Shown: piece by piece, positions 23,110 through 33,887 of the stretch
Layout of the letters: every line of letters begins with the position of its first letter
Numbering within the stretch: the first letter of the stretch is position 1
Source of the DNA: Gadus chalcogrammus
Lineage: Eukaryota; Chordata; Actinopteri; Gadiformes; Gadidae
DNA: 64,000 nt
Direction: 5' to 3'
Assembly: GCF_026213295.1 (NCBI RefSeq)
Contig: NC_079412.1
Coordinates: 7,165,469 to 7,229,468 of the forward strand
Made by a program: the position numbers and the translations under genes
The notes under the pieces: model-generated
The model's database searches: none
Seen by the model: only the letters and a program-made list of their open reading frames with translations
Told to the model about the DNA's origin: nothing

Positions 23110-23586
23110 GGACCCTCCTCTGACGAGGGTGAATATTTTTTGCTGCACATTTAGTAGTGAGGTCTTTCCCTTCTTAATGCAACACAGAAATAATTGCTAA
23201 ATTCAATTTGGCCAGGTTCCTGTTTCCAGTATCTTATTAAATACCTGAAATTAAATACCTCACTGTTGAATTGAACCCGCTCGGCGAGTTGTGGGTCGGG
23301 CACGGGAGTGAGGTGAGCTGTAAAGCTAGTAAGCGTGCAGTTTTTTCCTTTCTGTTTTCCTTTACTGTCATTGGCTTTACTGCCTTGGCTTTTTCTTCTG
23401 TTGAAAGGGTTTTTGCTGTTTCGTTATTTGTTTCACTTATGTGGCACTGTAAGATCATTGCTCAACCAGTAAAAAGATAGCTTTTCCCCTCAAACCCTGT
23501 TGTCAGACTCTTTATGTGGTGTTGTCCAAATCTACTCATAAATGATTGTTGGACACGTAACATAAAATGGGGGCTCATCTGGGATT
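23110..23586 (+). repeat. Probable LTR end with tRNA-Pro primer-binding site
   Basis: Sequence 23568-23586, tgggggctcatctgggatt, closely matches the tRNA-Pro-type primer site (two transitions in the usual core). It lies just after an ...aaca terminus at 23562, as expected for the end of a 5' LTR. The left LTR edge is not clear. The pol remnant just upstream uses the same strand, but which retroelement this LTR belonged to is unknown. Confidence 0.55.
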
Positions 23587-24288
23587 GTTCTCCCCCGATA
23601 TTTTTCCCCTTAATGTAATGTGTGCATTGGCTCCACAGTTATCAGCAAAGCTCCTTTTCACTTTTTCGCCTAGTTACAATTCTAACCGTGTTTGTGGCTT
23701 CTCCAACGGTAGAAGCAATATCAATTTAAGCAGTAAAATATGTATTTGTATTAGTTAATGCCACTTTATTTGTCTGTAGCATATACAGTCATAATCCTAA
23801 AGCTGGTAGTGTCTGATTTTAACCGGGGTATGGATTAGTTACCTTGACTCTTAACTCTAAGCCTACAGAATATACATTCTAAAACCACAGACGAGGAACC
23901 ATAGGGGGTCTCTGTAAGAGGCCATTTACATGAGGCGTCGGGAGTTCATCGGAATGCAATTGTTTTGACACAGGAAGGCCAAGTAAAATCAATAGTGTTT
24001 AACATTTGTCTCCATTGTGCATAGATTCTTATATAATTTATACATAAAGTTAACCTTACTTATACTTATTATCTAAGTGAACTGAGAAATAGACTGATGT
24101 CATCGACTATGGAGGGATGTCTTGTCTGAGTCTTATCTGTTTGCCGGTCAACTCCGGACCCTCTGGAGTGTTGAATAACAATAGAACAAGGTCTGGAGCC
24201 TGTCCCTCTTCCCCCTGCTGGTACATTCCTCTCCACTATTATATTCTAACATTTGGCAAATATCCTTTTAAACCTTCATTATTTTCTA
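23587..24288. other. Leader or unassigned DNA
   Basis: About 700 bases between the primer-binding site and the second Gypsy fragment. If the LTR call is right, this may be decayed leader sequence. No coding motif is visible. Confidence 0.4.
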
Positions 24289-24885
24289 CCACATTTTCAT
24301 CCCCAGAGTAATGGCCAGACCGAGAGAGCGAACCAGCAACTGGAGACGGTGCAGCGCTGCGTGGTTTCCCAGAACCCAACCATCTGGAGCTAACAGTTGC
24401 CTTGGGCAGAGTATGCCATCAACTCCCATAGTTCGTCCTCCACTGGTCGATCTCCCTTCGAGTGCTCCCTGGGTTACCAGCCGCCACTTTTCCCAGACCA
24501 GGAAGAGGAAGCGGGTGTACCATCTGCTGAAGCTTTCGTCCGCCGTTGCCGTCGGACGTGGAGACGCACATGCTCTGCCCTTATTCGCTCCTCAGCTAGG
24601 ATGAAAGCTCAAGCTGACAAACGCTGCTCTCAAACACCACGTTATCGCTAAGGACGTGTGGCTCTCAACCAAGGACCTGACCCTCAAGACCGAATCCCGT
24701 AAGCTCTCCCCCGCTTCTTCGGCCCCTTTCCAATTGCTTGAGTTATCAGCCCCACCGCAGTCCATCTCAAGCTTCCTGCCCCCCTTCGCCGCATTCACCC
24801 CACTTAGCCCCTTGGACCCTGCCCCAAAATCCCCCCCACCCCCACGACTCATTGATGGATGCGAGGTATACTCCACCATTCACTA
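24289..24885 (+). pseudogene. Second Gypsy integrase C-terminus
   Basis: The frames read [20 protein letters not shown], then a TAA at about 24391, then [20 protein letters not shown] and [19 protein letters not shown], and later a RKLSP..FFGPFPIA block. This is the integrase C-terminal region of a different Gypsy lineage from the copy at 21409 (SNGQTERAN against YNGQTERKN). The last part (ending ..LIDGCEVYSTIH) is shifted and near the usual chromodomain start. Confidence 0.85.
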
Positions 24886-24889
24886 ATTT

Positions 24890-25357
24890 CATTTTCATTA
24901 ATCCCCAGCACTCACATTAGCTCAATCTGCTTAATTTAGCGTTAACACAAAACATCGGACTGAAACCATTCAGGAGGTGACACGGGTCCAGAATTTATCA
25001 ATATGCAGAAATCACAACTCAATGCATTAAAACGATGATTACAAAAAGGCTAGAGGATTTATTGACCTGCTGGACCTGCTAATACCCACATCCATTTAAT
25101 TTATTTGGTTCCCAAAAAAGATCACAGGTTTCAATTTTAAAACTCCAGCCCATGCACCTGTGAATCATATTTTTCATTATCATTGATTGGGATTTATTCA
25201 GGTTTTGCACAGCGGGAAACAAGTTGATCAATGGGACAAACACATCAAGGCAAATTAATTAAAATATTAAACAATATAAATAACCAGATGCAAAGGAGCG
25301 AGGACAGTTTCAATCGTCCTTCATAGTACTAATCAAGTATTTTTGTCTATTTTTCAG
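24890..25357. other. Unassigned AT-rich DNA
   Basis: No coding motif or repeat boundary. It ends at a ttttcag acceptor before the Harbinger exon and may include that gene's former intron. Confidence 0.45.
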
Positions 25358-25870
25358 ACACCAACAACTGAGTCGGAGTGGCGAGAGATAGCGAGAGGAT
25401 TTGAAGAAAAATGCCAATTTCCTTATTGCTTAGGTGCAATTGATGTGCTCATGGCAGTTGTAGATGCCAACTACAAATTCCAAATGTCGTACGCAAGTCT
25501 GTTTGGACACTGATCTCCGCAGTGCCATTGATAGAGACGTGTTACATTTTCCCCGCCCTGAGCCACTTTCCAATACCGATTTAATCATGCCCTATATGTT
25601 TGTTGGCGATGAAGCCTTCACCCTCCGTTCCAACCCTATCAAGCCCTATCCCCACAGAACCTAGATCATGGACAGCGAATTTTCAATTACCGATTATCTA
25701 GAGCAAGGCTAACTGCGGAAAATGCGTTTGGTATTTTGGCGAATAGATCACGTTTGTTCCTGACCCAATGTTTCTATTGCACCAGATAAGGTTACTTGCA
25801 TCACCCTTGCTTCCCTTGCCCTCTACAATTTCCTGAGGGAAAAATCATCAGGGGCCTACGTACCTCCAGC
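25358..25870 (+). pseudogene. HARBI1-like PIF/Harbinger transposase remnant
   Basis: After an acceptor-like ttttcag the frames give ESEWREIARGFEEKCQFPYC, LGAID, then VVDANYKF (first catalytic Asp), MPYMFVGDEAFTLRSN (second Asp), and NYRLSRARLTAENAFGILAN (Glu of the DDE triad). About 25 residues between GAID and VVDANYKF are deleted, and there are frameshifts near 25500 and 25665. The family encodes a nuclease of about 350 residues that works with a Myb-like partner; no Myb-like gene is seen nearby. Confidence 0.85.
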
Positions 25871-26254
25871 CTCTGCAGACAGAGGACGAGAACCACAGGG
25901 TCATTGCCCGAACATGGCGAAGAGGTGGAGATCTTGACTAGGGCTGAACGATTAATCGAATTCAAATCGAAATTGCGATGCAATAGAACGCGGTATGCAA
26001 ATCGCAAAGGCTGCGATAAAAAAAAGAAAAGTGATTTGCTACCATTACCAGATGCGGAGCTTGTGAAAAGGCAAGGCAGGCAACTGCTTGGGGCCCCGAG
26101 CCGCCAGGGGGCCCCCCAAAGGCCGACAAACTTAATGACTCATCAGTGACTGCAGCTCCCTCAGGACAAGTTGAGACAACTCTCTCAACGACAAGTTGAG
26201 ACAACCCCCTTAAGGGCCCCCTGCCCCTTGAGTGCCCCGCCTCCTCGTTGTCAT

Positions 26255-26745
26255 CAGGGATGGGGATCGAAACCCGGTTCTATCAAGGACCCGGTTCCAC
26301 TTTTTTCAAAACCCGAAAATCATTAACGTTTTGGCTTATCGATAAAACGATCAAGTCCAGCCCCCCCCATTTTTTTTGTCCCGTAGGTCCTGTAACGTAA
26401 TATTGTGTCCCTCGAGTCGAGGGACACAATAAATTCAGTTTTAGGTGAGAAACATGAGATGAATAATACATACAACCCTATTACTCATGTATCTGTATTA
26501 CTAATACAGTTGCATAGTGCTCTAATGATTTTAGTATATATAATCAAAACTACTGATGTCAATTTTTATTAAGAATAGCATATTTAATTTAAAATACAAT
26601 TATTTATTTCCTAAATATTTTCCTCATCACTAAAAACGGGTTGTATTTCCACCAATTAATAGAAAAGTATCGATAAAGACTTGGATCGTTAAGGAGTATC
26701 GGAAATGGTATCAATATCAAAAAATATTAATGATCCCCATCCCAA
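26255..26745. mobile_element. hAT MITE inside the hAT element
   Basis: Ends CAGGGATGGGGATC and GATCCCCATCCCAA are inverted repeats. The flanks gttgtcat (26247-26254 and 26746-26753) are an exact 8-bp duplication. It is 491 bp long, non-coding, with a palindrome at 26402-26430. The exact duplication suggests it is younger than its host. Confidence 0.9.
26402..26430. repeat. Perfect 14-bp hairpin
   Basis: attgtgtccctcga and tcgagggacacaat are perfect inverse copies around a single g. It lies in the middle of the MITE. Confidence 0.9.
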
Positions 26746-26950
26746 GTTGTCATTCCCATCATCAATCTGTGTCACTCTCGATTCGTCACATTTCTTCTCG
26801 AATGTTCAAATGCAATGAATAAACAAAAATGAAGAGAAGATATCCTTCTGGAAACGAAAAAAGAGTGCGAAAAAAATAATATGAACAAAGAAGACGGCAA
26901 GGCAGTGGTAAGTAGAGCAAGATTATTTATGAGGCAAGTATAACAGAAAG

Positions 26951-27229
26951 TTGCTCGATTACATTTACAAGGAACACCTCCTAGATATCTATGGAAACCT
27001 CAGCATTGCCCTTCGTCTGCTACTAACTCTTCCAGTCAATGTTGCCTCTGGAGAGAGAAGCTTCTCAGCTTTAAAACTAATAAAAACTTATCTCAGGTCA
27101 ACCATGTCTCATGAGAGACTTTCAGGACTGGCTCTTATTTCTATCGAGCACAATGTGCGAAGGAGTTTCGATTTTGAGGACTTAGTGGCAGCATTTGCCC
27201 TAGCAAAGGCCCGTAAACAGCATTTCTAA
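26951..27229 (+). pseudogene. ZMYM1-like hAT transposase, C-terminal end only
   Basis: The reading includes HLLDIYGNLSIALRLLLTLP, VNVASGERSFSALKLIKTYL and RSTMSHERLSGLALISIEHN, which is the hAT dimerisation region of ZMYM1-like transposases, and ends ARKQHF before TAA. It is a clean exon-like frame, but everything upstream, including the zinc finger and both Asp blocks, is deleted. Confidence 0.88.
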
Positions 27230-28258
27230 TTTGGTAGCAGTTCTGTTACCGTGGAGAGTGACGGTTCATTTCTAACTGGATGTCTCATCTATAAAGGTAA
27301 GAAAAAAGATTAGCTGGTGTGCCCCTCACAAAAATGTGGGGACATTTTGTAAGAGCCCTATATGATTGCCGTCAGCCACAATTGAAGTTATTTAAGATGT
27401 TATATATTATTTTTTTTAATAAAAGGTTTTTGCACAAGACAATGTTTTGGTTTGGATTATTTATAATATAATGGAAATTGATTGATTGTCTTTCTTTCGG
27501 ACATGTAAGCAATAAATACAAAGTCAAAATAGAAGTGGATGAATACATAAAAACAAAAAGCAAAAAACAGACATACTTTCCAAACTTGTTCTGCTCATTT
27601 TGCTAACCATTTGAACTGAAATAAAAGTTGTCTTTGTCCTGAAATTCTATATACAAAATATACCAGATTGCTTCTTTGACATGTTCAAATCACAAAAAGA
27701 TCTTCTTGGGGGGATTGCCCCCAGACCCCCCTACAGGGGTTTGTTTTCGGACATTCACCTCTTTCATGGCTTATGAGTTTGCATGCCTACATTATGTATG
27801 GCCTTATAATTGTATTAAGATTTTACTGTTTTTTTTTATATATTTTTCAAAATAAAAGTTTTTTTTACAAGACCCTGTTTGGGGCAGATTATTAGTAACA
27901 TAATGGTGATGAAAGTTGGTTGGAGGGGCCCCCTAGGAATTTTTGCCTATGGCCCCCACAGACTCTCAAATCACCACTGACCGTTACTGACTGGAAATCA
28001 GTACGATTCATTTATTTGTATTTTACAATTCAATAGTTAAATAAAGAAGTTTGTAATTTAAATTAATCTCAACACATCGGCCTGGCCTAAAGGAAAGAGC
28101 AGTTTTTATGTTGACTTCTTCCAATGTTGTGTTGTTCATACTAAAGAATGTTTTTGTTTTTGTAATAATACACAACATAAGGAATTTAATAAATTATAAA
28201 AATCGCACATTAAATCTTAATATTGGTCAAAATAATCACAATTAAATTATTTCCCATC

Positions 28259-28325
28259 ATTCCGCGCCCTGCTCAATGCCAGAGTCAAGATTCTTGACTC
28301 TGTGGCATTGAGCAGGGCGTGGAAT
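28259..28325. repeat. Long hairpin, about 32-bp arms
   Basis: attccgcgccctgctcaatg on the left and cattgagcagggcgtggaat on the right, with agagtcaaga/tcttgactct meeting at the centre. Only one mismatch and a 2-base bulge interrupt the stem. The role is unknown. Confidence 0.92.
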
Positions 28326-28429
28326 GCCACAACCACTGCTGAAGACCAGCGTGACCAGCCAAAAGCAAATTTTCAATCCGCTGAAGGATCCGTTGATTGG
28401 CAGGAGGATATGATGTGAAGATTTTATTT

Positions 28430-28832
28430 ATTGATATTTATTTATTATCATTTTGTTTATACTATTTATTATATACTATCTATTTATTTATTTATACTAT
28501 TATACTACTGCTACTATACTACTATTTATTAGTTACAAAGGTGTTATGTTAGTTAGACAGTAAACCAATATTTAACAAGTATTTATTATCATCTTGTTTA
28601 TGCTATTTATTATATACTATCTATTTATACTATTATACTACTACTACTATACTATTTATCAGCTACAACGGTGTTATGTTAGTAAGACAGTAAACCAATA
28701 TTTAATAAATATTTATTATCATCTTGTTTATACTATTTATTATATACTATCTATTTATTTATACTACTACTACTATGTATTAGTTAGTTACAACAGTGTT
28801 GTGTTAGACAGTAAACCAATATTCAGTGGCGC
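28430..28832. repeat. AT-rich satellite, three copies
   Basis: Three adjacent copies (about 145, 130 and 115 bp) each end in agacagtaaaccaatat (28555, 28685 and 28807) and share tattatcatcttgtttat and an internal tacta/ttta repeat. Unit length falls from left to right. Confidence 0.88.
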
Positions 28833-29061
28833 CAACTTCAGGTCAACATTGGGGGTCATAAATATTTCGTTCAAATGTGTTCCACCAAAAAACAGGCTAT
28901 AATACTTCTCCAAAGTCCTACTTTCAGAATTTTAGGTTCAGAACAGTAGTTCATTAATTATTTACGCATTATTTATCTGTATTTGATTTGATTTATTCCA
29001 AAATGTGGTTGTGAACTTGTGACCATTCTATCAATTCAGGAATGCGTTTCACAAGTGCGTT
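28833..29061. other. Unassigned; possible hAT end
   Basis: Starts with cagtggcgccaacttc, which resembles a hAT-type terminus, but no partner end or duplication was found. Confidence 0.35.
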
Positions 29062-29195
29062 ATGCAGCGTTCTTGAAGAAAGTAGTCCAATCCGGATCGC
29101 TTTTAACTCACTTTATTTGTTAAAGTATTTCGGTATGGTAACTATGAAGCAAAAGGGAGGGAATTGTATCGAACACGAGTGGAGAAAAATACTGA
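29062..29195 (+). repeat. Dispersed repeat, copy A
   Basis: A block starting cgttcttgaagaaagtagtc and running through gcttttaactcactttattt is repeated in the same orientation at 62566-62690. The two copies differ by scattered substitutions and a short deletion. Its class is unknown; it may be an LTR piece. Confidence 0.8.
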
Positions 29196-30896
29196 AGAGC
29201 TACGTCGAGCCCCGGCAGGCTCACGTTTCTGCGTTTCTCGGTTGATTGGTACAGCACAGCAAAAAGGGAGAAAAAGGCAATAGCTTAAATCCGACTTCTA
29301 CAGGGAATATTGGGTGAGGGACCTCCGGGCTAGGCCCGTCGTCTGTGTCGCCGGGGGCACCCCTCACGTTTCACCAGGCTCACTGGGAACAGAAAAGGCT
29401 CTGTTTGTTTGGGCTCTCCTCCACAGCTGTGCGGAGGGGTGTATACCTCCCGTCCACTACCTGTCCGCGGGGAGGGCGCTGTCCACATGGGACTGAGGGG
29501 CTGGTCCCAGGCTGAGTTGTGTGGTTGTCACAACATATAATCATTTAAAAGGTTAATTTCCGTTTTGGATCTATATAATTGAACTGAAATTAATATATCG
29601 TTTTCAGCAAGCAATTTGTTTGCATTAAGAGATCGATCAAAGAGGTGAAAGCAGGTCAATCTCATCCAGTAAGTGGCCTGATTACGTACTTAATTGCACT
29701 ACATTAATTACTGAGCATGCAGCCCTGTCACACTGCTGGCAGTGGACACTGGGGCTGTAAAACAAGATGGGAGCCTGGGCTGCTGCACCTGGGCTGCTAC
29801 AAACAGTCACTCTTAACAAAACAATCTGTGGGCCGATTAATGTCCTCAATGATTAAAAGGTGGTACTGTTTTTAGGATGTGAAAACAAAAAACAATGCCA
29901 CTTTGAGGCAAGGTAATTTTGTGTGTGTGCCCCCACATGCATGCGTCCACGGGCGTATGTGTGTGTGCGTGTTTCAGGGGGAAGTATTGGCAGAGGATTC
30001 AACAGAATCCAGGCAGAAAAAGGCCATGAAAGCAGCACATCATGCCAGCTGTTAACACCTTTATATCCAGCATGTGTCATCACTTTTCTAAGTTCCTCTC
30101 ATCCGTCTCTCTTCTGACTCCCCCCTTATTCAACAGCCACATGTTTCCGTTCCTCCTCTTTGTCTTACCCTCTCCTCCTGTGTCTCCTCTTGATGGTCAA
30201 TTTATTTGTTACTTCTCTGTCACTCTGTATCTATGCCTGTCGCTGTCATCAATTGCTAGGTTCTGCCGGTTTGTAGATTGTGTCTATAAATCATTTGTAT
30301 ATCCATCTGTCTTGGTGTCCCCCCCACTGTATTTCTCATTCCTGTTTGGAATTTTGATAGAAAAAGCCTTTGAGTGTCCAGGGAGATGAATGGAAGTCAT
30401 TCTGAAATAATAGACACACACACACACACACACACACAGTCATACACACTGTCAGGGGCAAGGGTTTGAAAATGAGTGAGGTCTGCGTCAAAGTGCGGCC
30501 TCAGTTGCGGGGGTTCAATTTAGTATGGGGGGTGGTGCTCGCCACCAGATAGCAAACAGAGCAGGCACATAGTACTACGTCTAAACGGACTTAAGCATGC
30601 ACTCATTGGTGAAGTTCTCAATCGCAGAATTTTGAAGAGATGTATTTAGTTTCTCATTTTATTCTTGGCTCTAAAAAACTTGGCTTCATGGCTGGCTACG
30701 TGCCGCATACATGCACACACGGGGCAGATGACGTGACACATGATTTTTTTGTAATTAGGCATAAATGTTAATTTAAATGCATTTTCCCATTAAACCATCA
30801 AATGGCAGTGTAACATATAACAGTATTTTACTTAAAAATTATGATTTTGAATGCAAAATTAGTTTTGTGTTTTTATTTGAAGGTGAACATGAAAAA
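29196..30896. other. Unassigned DNA
   Basis: 29300-29520 is GC-rich with no motif I can name. 29930-29970 is a short TG/GC run and 30415-30439 a (CA)n. No gene is supported. Confidence 0.45.
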
Positions 30897-31040
30897 TGTC
30901 CTGCGGTGTGACAGTAACATTGATGACTCATCAAATGTAAATATTAATTAAATAAAGCAGAGACCTTTGGAGAAACTAATAAATGCCTTGGCATTATTTT
31001 GTATCTATTTACTTAATTAACTTAACTGCGGTGTGACATA
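30897..31040. repeat. Two copies of the ggtgtgaca motif, left group
   Basis: tgtcctgcggtgtgaca (30897-30913) and actgcggtgtgacat (31026-31040) match the motif that recurs around the unnamed gene at 38653-40853. They lie just left of the CACTA element. Confidence 0.7.
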
Positions 31041-31244
31041 GGATATTAGTTTTTTTGACTGGCAGTTACTTGGACAGCCATAGGGGTCTTTTAGTCAAGC
31101 CCCCTACCGTGGACGTATTATAGAATGGACAACGGATTCCAAAATGGCGCCTATTCATTCCTATGTAAACTGCTCAGTGGCGCAGGGCAACATCAAGGAG
31201 CGATATGCTTCCGCATCATGGGTCTATGCCCACATGAAAAAATT

Positions 31245-32400
31245 CTATAGTTTACTTTAGTAAATAAACTATAGTATACCCTATATATACTATGGTAAAT
31301 ATTGTAGTGTTTTTTAACCTTACTATAGTAGTTTTACTACAGTAAACTATAGTATACTACAGAAAATTCTATGGTTTACTATAGTAAATAAACTATAGTA
31401 TACCCTATATCAGGGATGGGCAACTTTCATGATAAAGAGGGCCACATTTTTCATCATAACCATCGGAGGGCCACATGACTGCACGCTTCAACTAAACGTG
31501 AGCTGAGAGAAGCTACACAATTTTGAATTTGGTAGATATGATTTCATGTATTCTGGTGCATTTTGGGGATGGCCACTACCTAAAAAATCATCCAGAATCA
31601 TAACCTATGTACGGTATGTTAATTGAACCAACATACATTAATTTCATGTTCTCCATGCTCAAACAGCCACATGAATGGTCAGTATTTTTATCAGTGCAAA
31701 GGGCTCACATACATCATCATTCAATGAAGTCAAAAAACTGAAAAACAGTGGCCCAACATTAAGTGCAACAACTCAATGAACTCAAACCCAACAAGCAGTT
31801 GTAGTAGTTGTAGTGGCGACTTAAGTGGATATCTTTAATGACTGATATCGCTTCTAAGCAAACTAGACGCATGGGTTTGCCTTCGAATTCTATGAATTCT
31901 TCTCATCTTTCTTGACCGAGTTTTCTGTAACTCGATCAATTATTATTATTCTTTTTTTTTTTTATTATGTGCGGGCCTGACTGAGTGAGGATGCGGGCCG
32001 CACTGAGTGAGGATGCGCCGCCAGTTGCCCATCCCTGCTATACTATAGTAAATATTGTAGTGTTTTTTAACCTTACTATAGTAGTTTTACTACAGTAAAC
32101 TATAGTATACTACAGAAAATTCTATAGTTTACTATAGTAAATAAACTACAGTACACCCTATATATACTATAGTAAATATTGTAGTGTTTTTTAACCTCAC
32201 TATAGTAGTTTTACTGCAGTAAACTATAGTATACTACAGAAAACTGCAGTTTTATTACTACAGTATACCACATATATACTACTACAGTAAACTATAGTAT
32301 ACTACAGAAAACTGCAGTTTTATTACTACAGTATACTACATTATATACTACTACAGTTTACTACTTAAACTACAATCTACTGAAGTAAATTACAGAACTT
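31245..32400. repeat. Left subterminal array of the CACTA element
   Basis: About 122-127-bp units containing tattgtagtgttttttaacc (31301, 32055 and 32177) and gtagttttactacagtaaac. Units are degenerate toward 32400, and the 31411-32037 MITE interrupts one unit. Confidence 0.82.
31411..32037. mobile_element. hAT MITE (cagggatgggcaact ends)
   Basis: Ends cagggatgggcaact and agttgcccatccctg are perfect inverted repeats; inner blocks gagggccacat and gcgggccgcac are typical of Charlie-like hAT MITEs. The 627-bp insertion splits a unit of the ctatag array. The target duplication is not clean because the site is itself repetitive. A 20-base phrase actgagtgaggatgcg is doubled near its right end. Confidence 0.85.
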
Positions 32401-33887
32401 TTATTATACTTTTATTTTGCTATAGAATACTACAATTACGATACCATAGTACAATATATACTGCATTACAATAACTGCAGTATGCAGTATTTTGTTGTTC
32501 TTTTAACTATGTCATTGTACTATACCTAATGGATATTTTCAACTGTATCACTTTTTGTTGTTGCCATTTTTAACCATAGTGCTGTAACAATAATTCACTG
32601 CACATAAATTAGGCTTACAACCACTATTAACACAGTGTTTTCTACAGACTGCTAAAATAGAAAAAAAATAGAACAAAAGTTTAACTTTCTTTAAACAGTT
32701 GATAATATATTGTTTCTGAAATTTGGCAGTATTGTTCAGCTTTTGTCGTATAAATGCTTTTATGTTCGTATCAGTTACGTAGGTGAACTTCAACTTTGCA
32801 GCATCTGTGGGAATACACACACAAACACATACACGAAAGATGAGCATGAGAATGAGGGTATCACTCAACCAACATCTTTTCTCATTTCTATATACCTACT
32901 TGTTATTTCAACAAGGTCCTGTTTGGCTAGGCCAGGTTTTCCTTCTGTGCAGCTGCTGGATGACAGTCACTGAATGGCCTGCCATATATTCCCTGGTATA
33001 CATCCCATGTAGGAGATCATTTATGAACTTCTGGGGGCTTTGGAAGGAGCAGCGCTCCACAAGTCCTTTTGGAATGACCTTTAATGCAAGTAGATAGCAT
33101 TACCACAAATCTACTTCAACATACAGCAGACTAGCGTTTACCTCAATGATATATATATATGCATTTAGATTAACCGAGTGTACGGCTGATGCATTTAGAA
33201 AAACAGTGCAACTGAAACTAAGTAACTTAACCTATACAAATAAAGTCAAACAGAGTGGCCCAGGGCCTCTGTTGCTGATGCTGATGATGGACCTGGAGCT
33301 GGTGATGGGTCTTCTGTTGCTGGAACTGCTGTTGGTGCTGGTGATAGTGTTGGTTCTGGTCTTGGTGTTGGTGTTGGTATTGGTGTTGTCGTTAGTCTTG
33401 GTGCTGAGCGGAGAAACTCCTCCATCTTCTGCAAAACCTCTGGCAGCACTGAGCAAAGGATTCATAATAGCCTCAGGCTTTCATTCCAACCCGTGCTTAA
33501 CGCCAGTCTCCCTTCTCTGCCAAATGAATTTTTGAAGAATAAGAATCAGTTTTTAATATCCTTAAATGTGATGTATGCCTCCGAATCGTGTGATGCGTCC
33601 GATCAGCTGCGTTATTGGGGATAAAATGAGAGCGATGACATGACAGTAGTCATCTCTCTTATTTTATCCCCAAAAATATATGATAATATAATAATTATTA
33701 TTATTATTATCACACCGTTGGTCTCCCACCATATGCTGTCATCATCACAAATGATCTGTCCCTAAAAGTTAATATCCACCATCCCCCCTGGCTTTTTTTT
33801 ACAACTCGACCCCTTATCGTAATAACTCGAGAACTGTGGGTCTGGGTCTGAACATGCACAGAACTTTGACACTCATTTTCAATTTAG
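32401..33887. other. Left interior of the CACTA element
   Basis: Mostly unassigned AT-rich DNA. It contains the ggtgttgg minisatellite at 33240-33420 and an (atta)n run near 33690. An upstream exon of the transposase may be here but I could not identify one. Confidence 0.4.
33240..33420 (+). repeat. Degenerate ggtgytg minisatellite
   Basis: Irregular 6-base ggtgtt/ggtctt/ctggtg units make every frame long and biased (Leu-Val, Gly-Val-Ala or Trp-Cys). I regard the 129-codon reading here as a composition effect, although a Gly/Ala-rich exon of the CACTA gene is not excluded. Confidence 0.65.

Larger units (their letters stand above)
26049..27979 (+). mobile_element. ZMYM1-type hAT element, internally deleted
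   Basis: The left end starts CAGATGCGGAGC and the right end, reverse-complemented, starts CAGTGGTGATTTGA. The flanks accattac (26041-26048) and accgttac (27980-27987) agree at 7 of 8 bases, a slightly aged hAT duplication. Sub-terminal ggggcccc-rich blocks on both sides are like those of the larger relative at 48055-57494. Only the C-terminal transposase exon survives (26951-27229), and a MITE occupies 26255-26745. Confidence 0.75.
25936..28258. mobile_element. MITE (gggctgaacgatt type) split by a hAT insertion
   Basis: The left part (25936-26048) has the tagggctgaacgattaatcg terminus and the mirrored atcgaattcaaatcgaaatt block common to this fish MITE. The right part resumes after 27987 and ends near 28258 with aatcgcacattaaatctt and aataatcacaattaaattat. 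The expected right terminus is worn or lost. The 1.9-kb gap is the hAT element at 26049-27979. Confidence 0.6.

Noticed and set aside
28430..28832. Could the regular repeats be a CRISPR array?
   Set aside because: Units are adjacent, unequal and AT-rich without unique spacers, in clearly eukaryotic DNA. It is a satellite.
31411..32037. 8-bp duplication for this MITE
   Set aside because: The ctatat-rich site matches itself at several offsets, so no duplication can be claimed.
33146..33535. 129-codon Leu/Val-rich reading as a membrane protein
   Set aside because: The hydrophobic run comes from ggtgtt-type repeats; all frames are equally long and biased.
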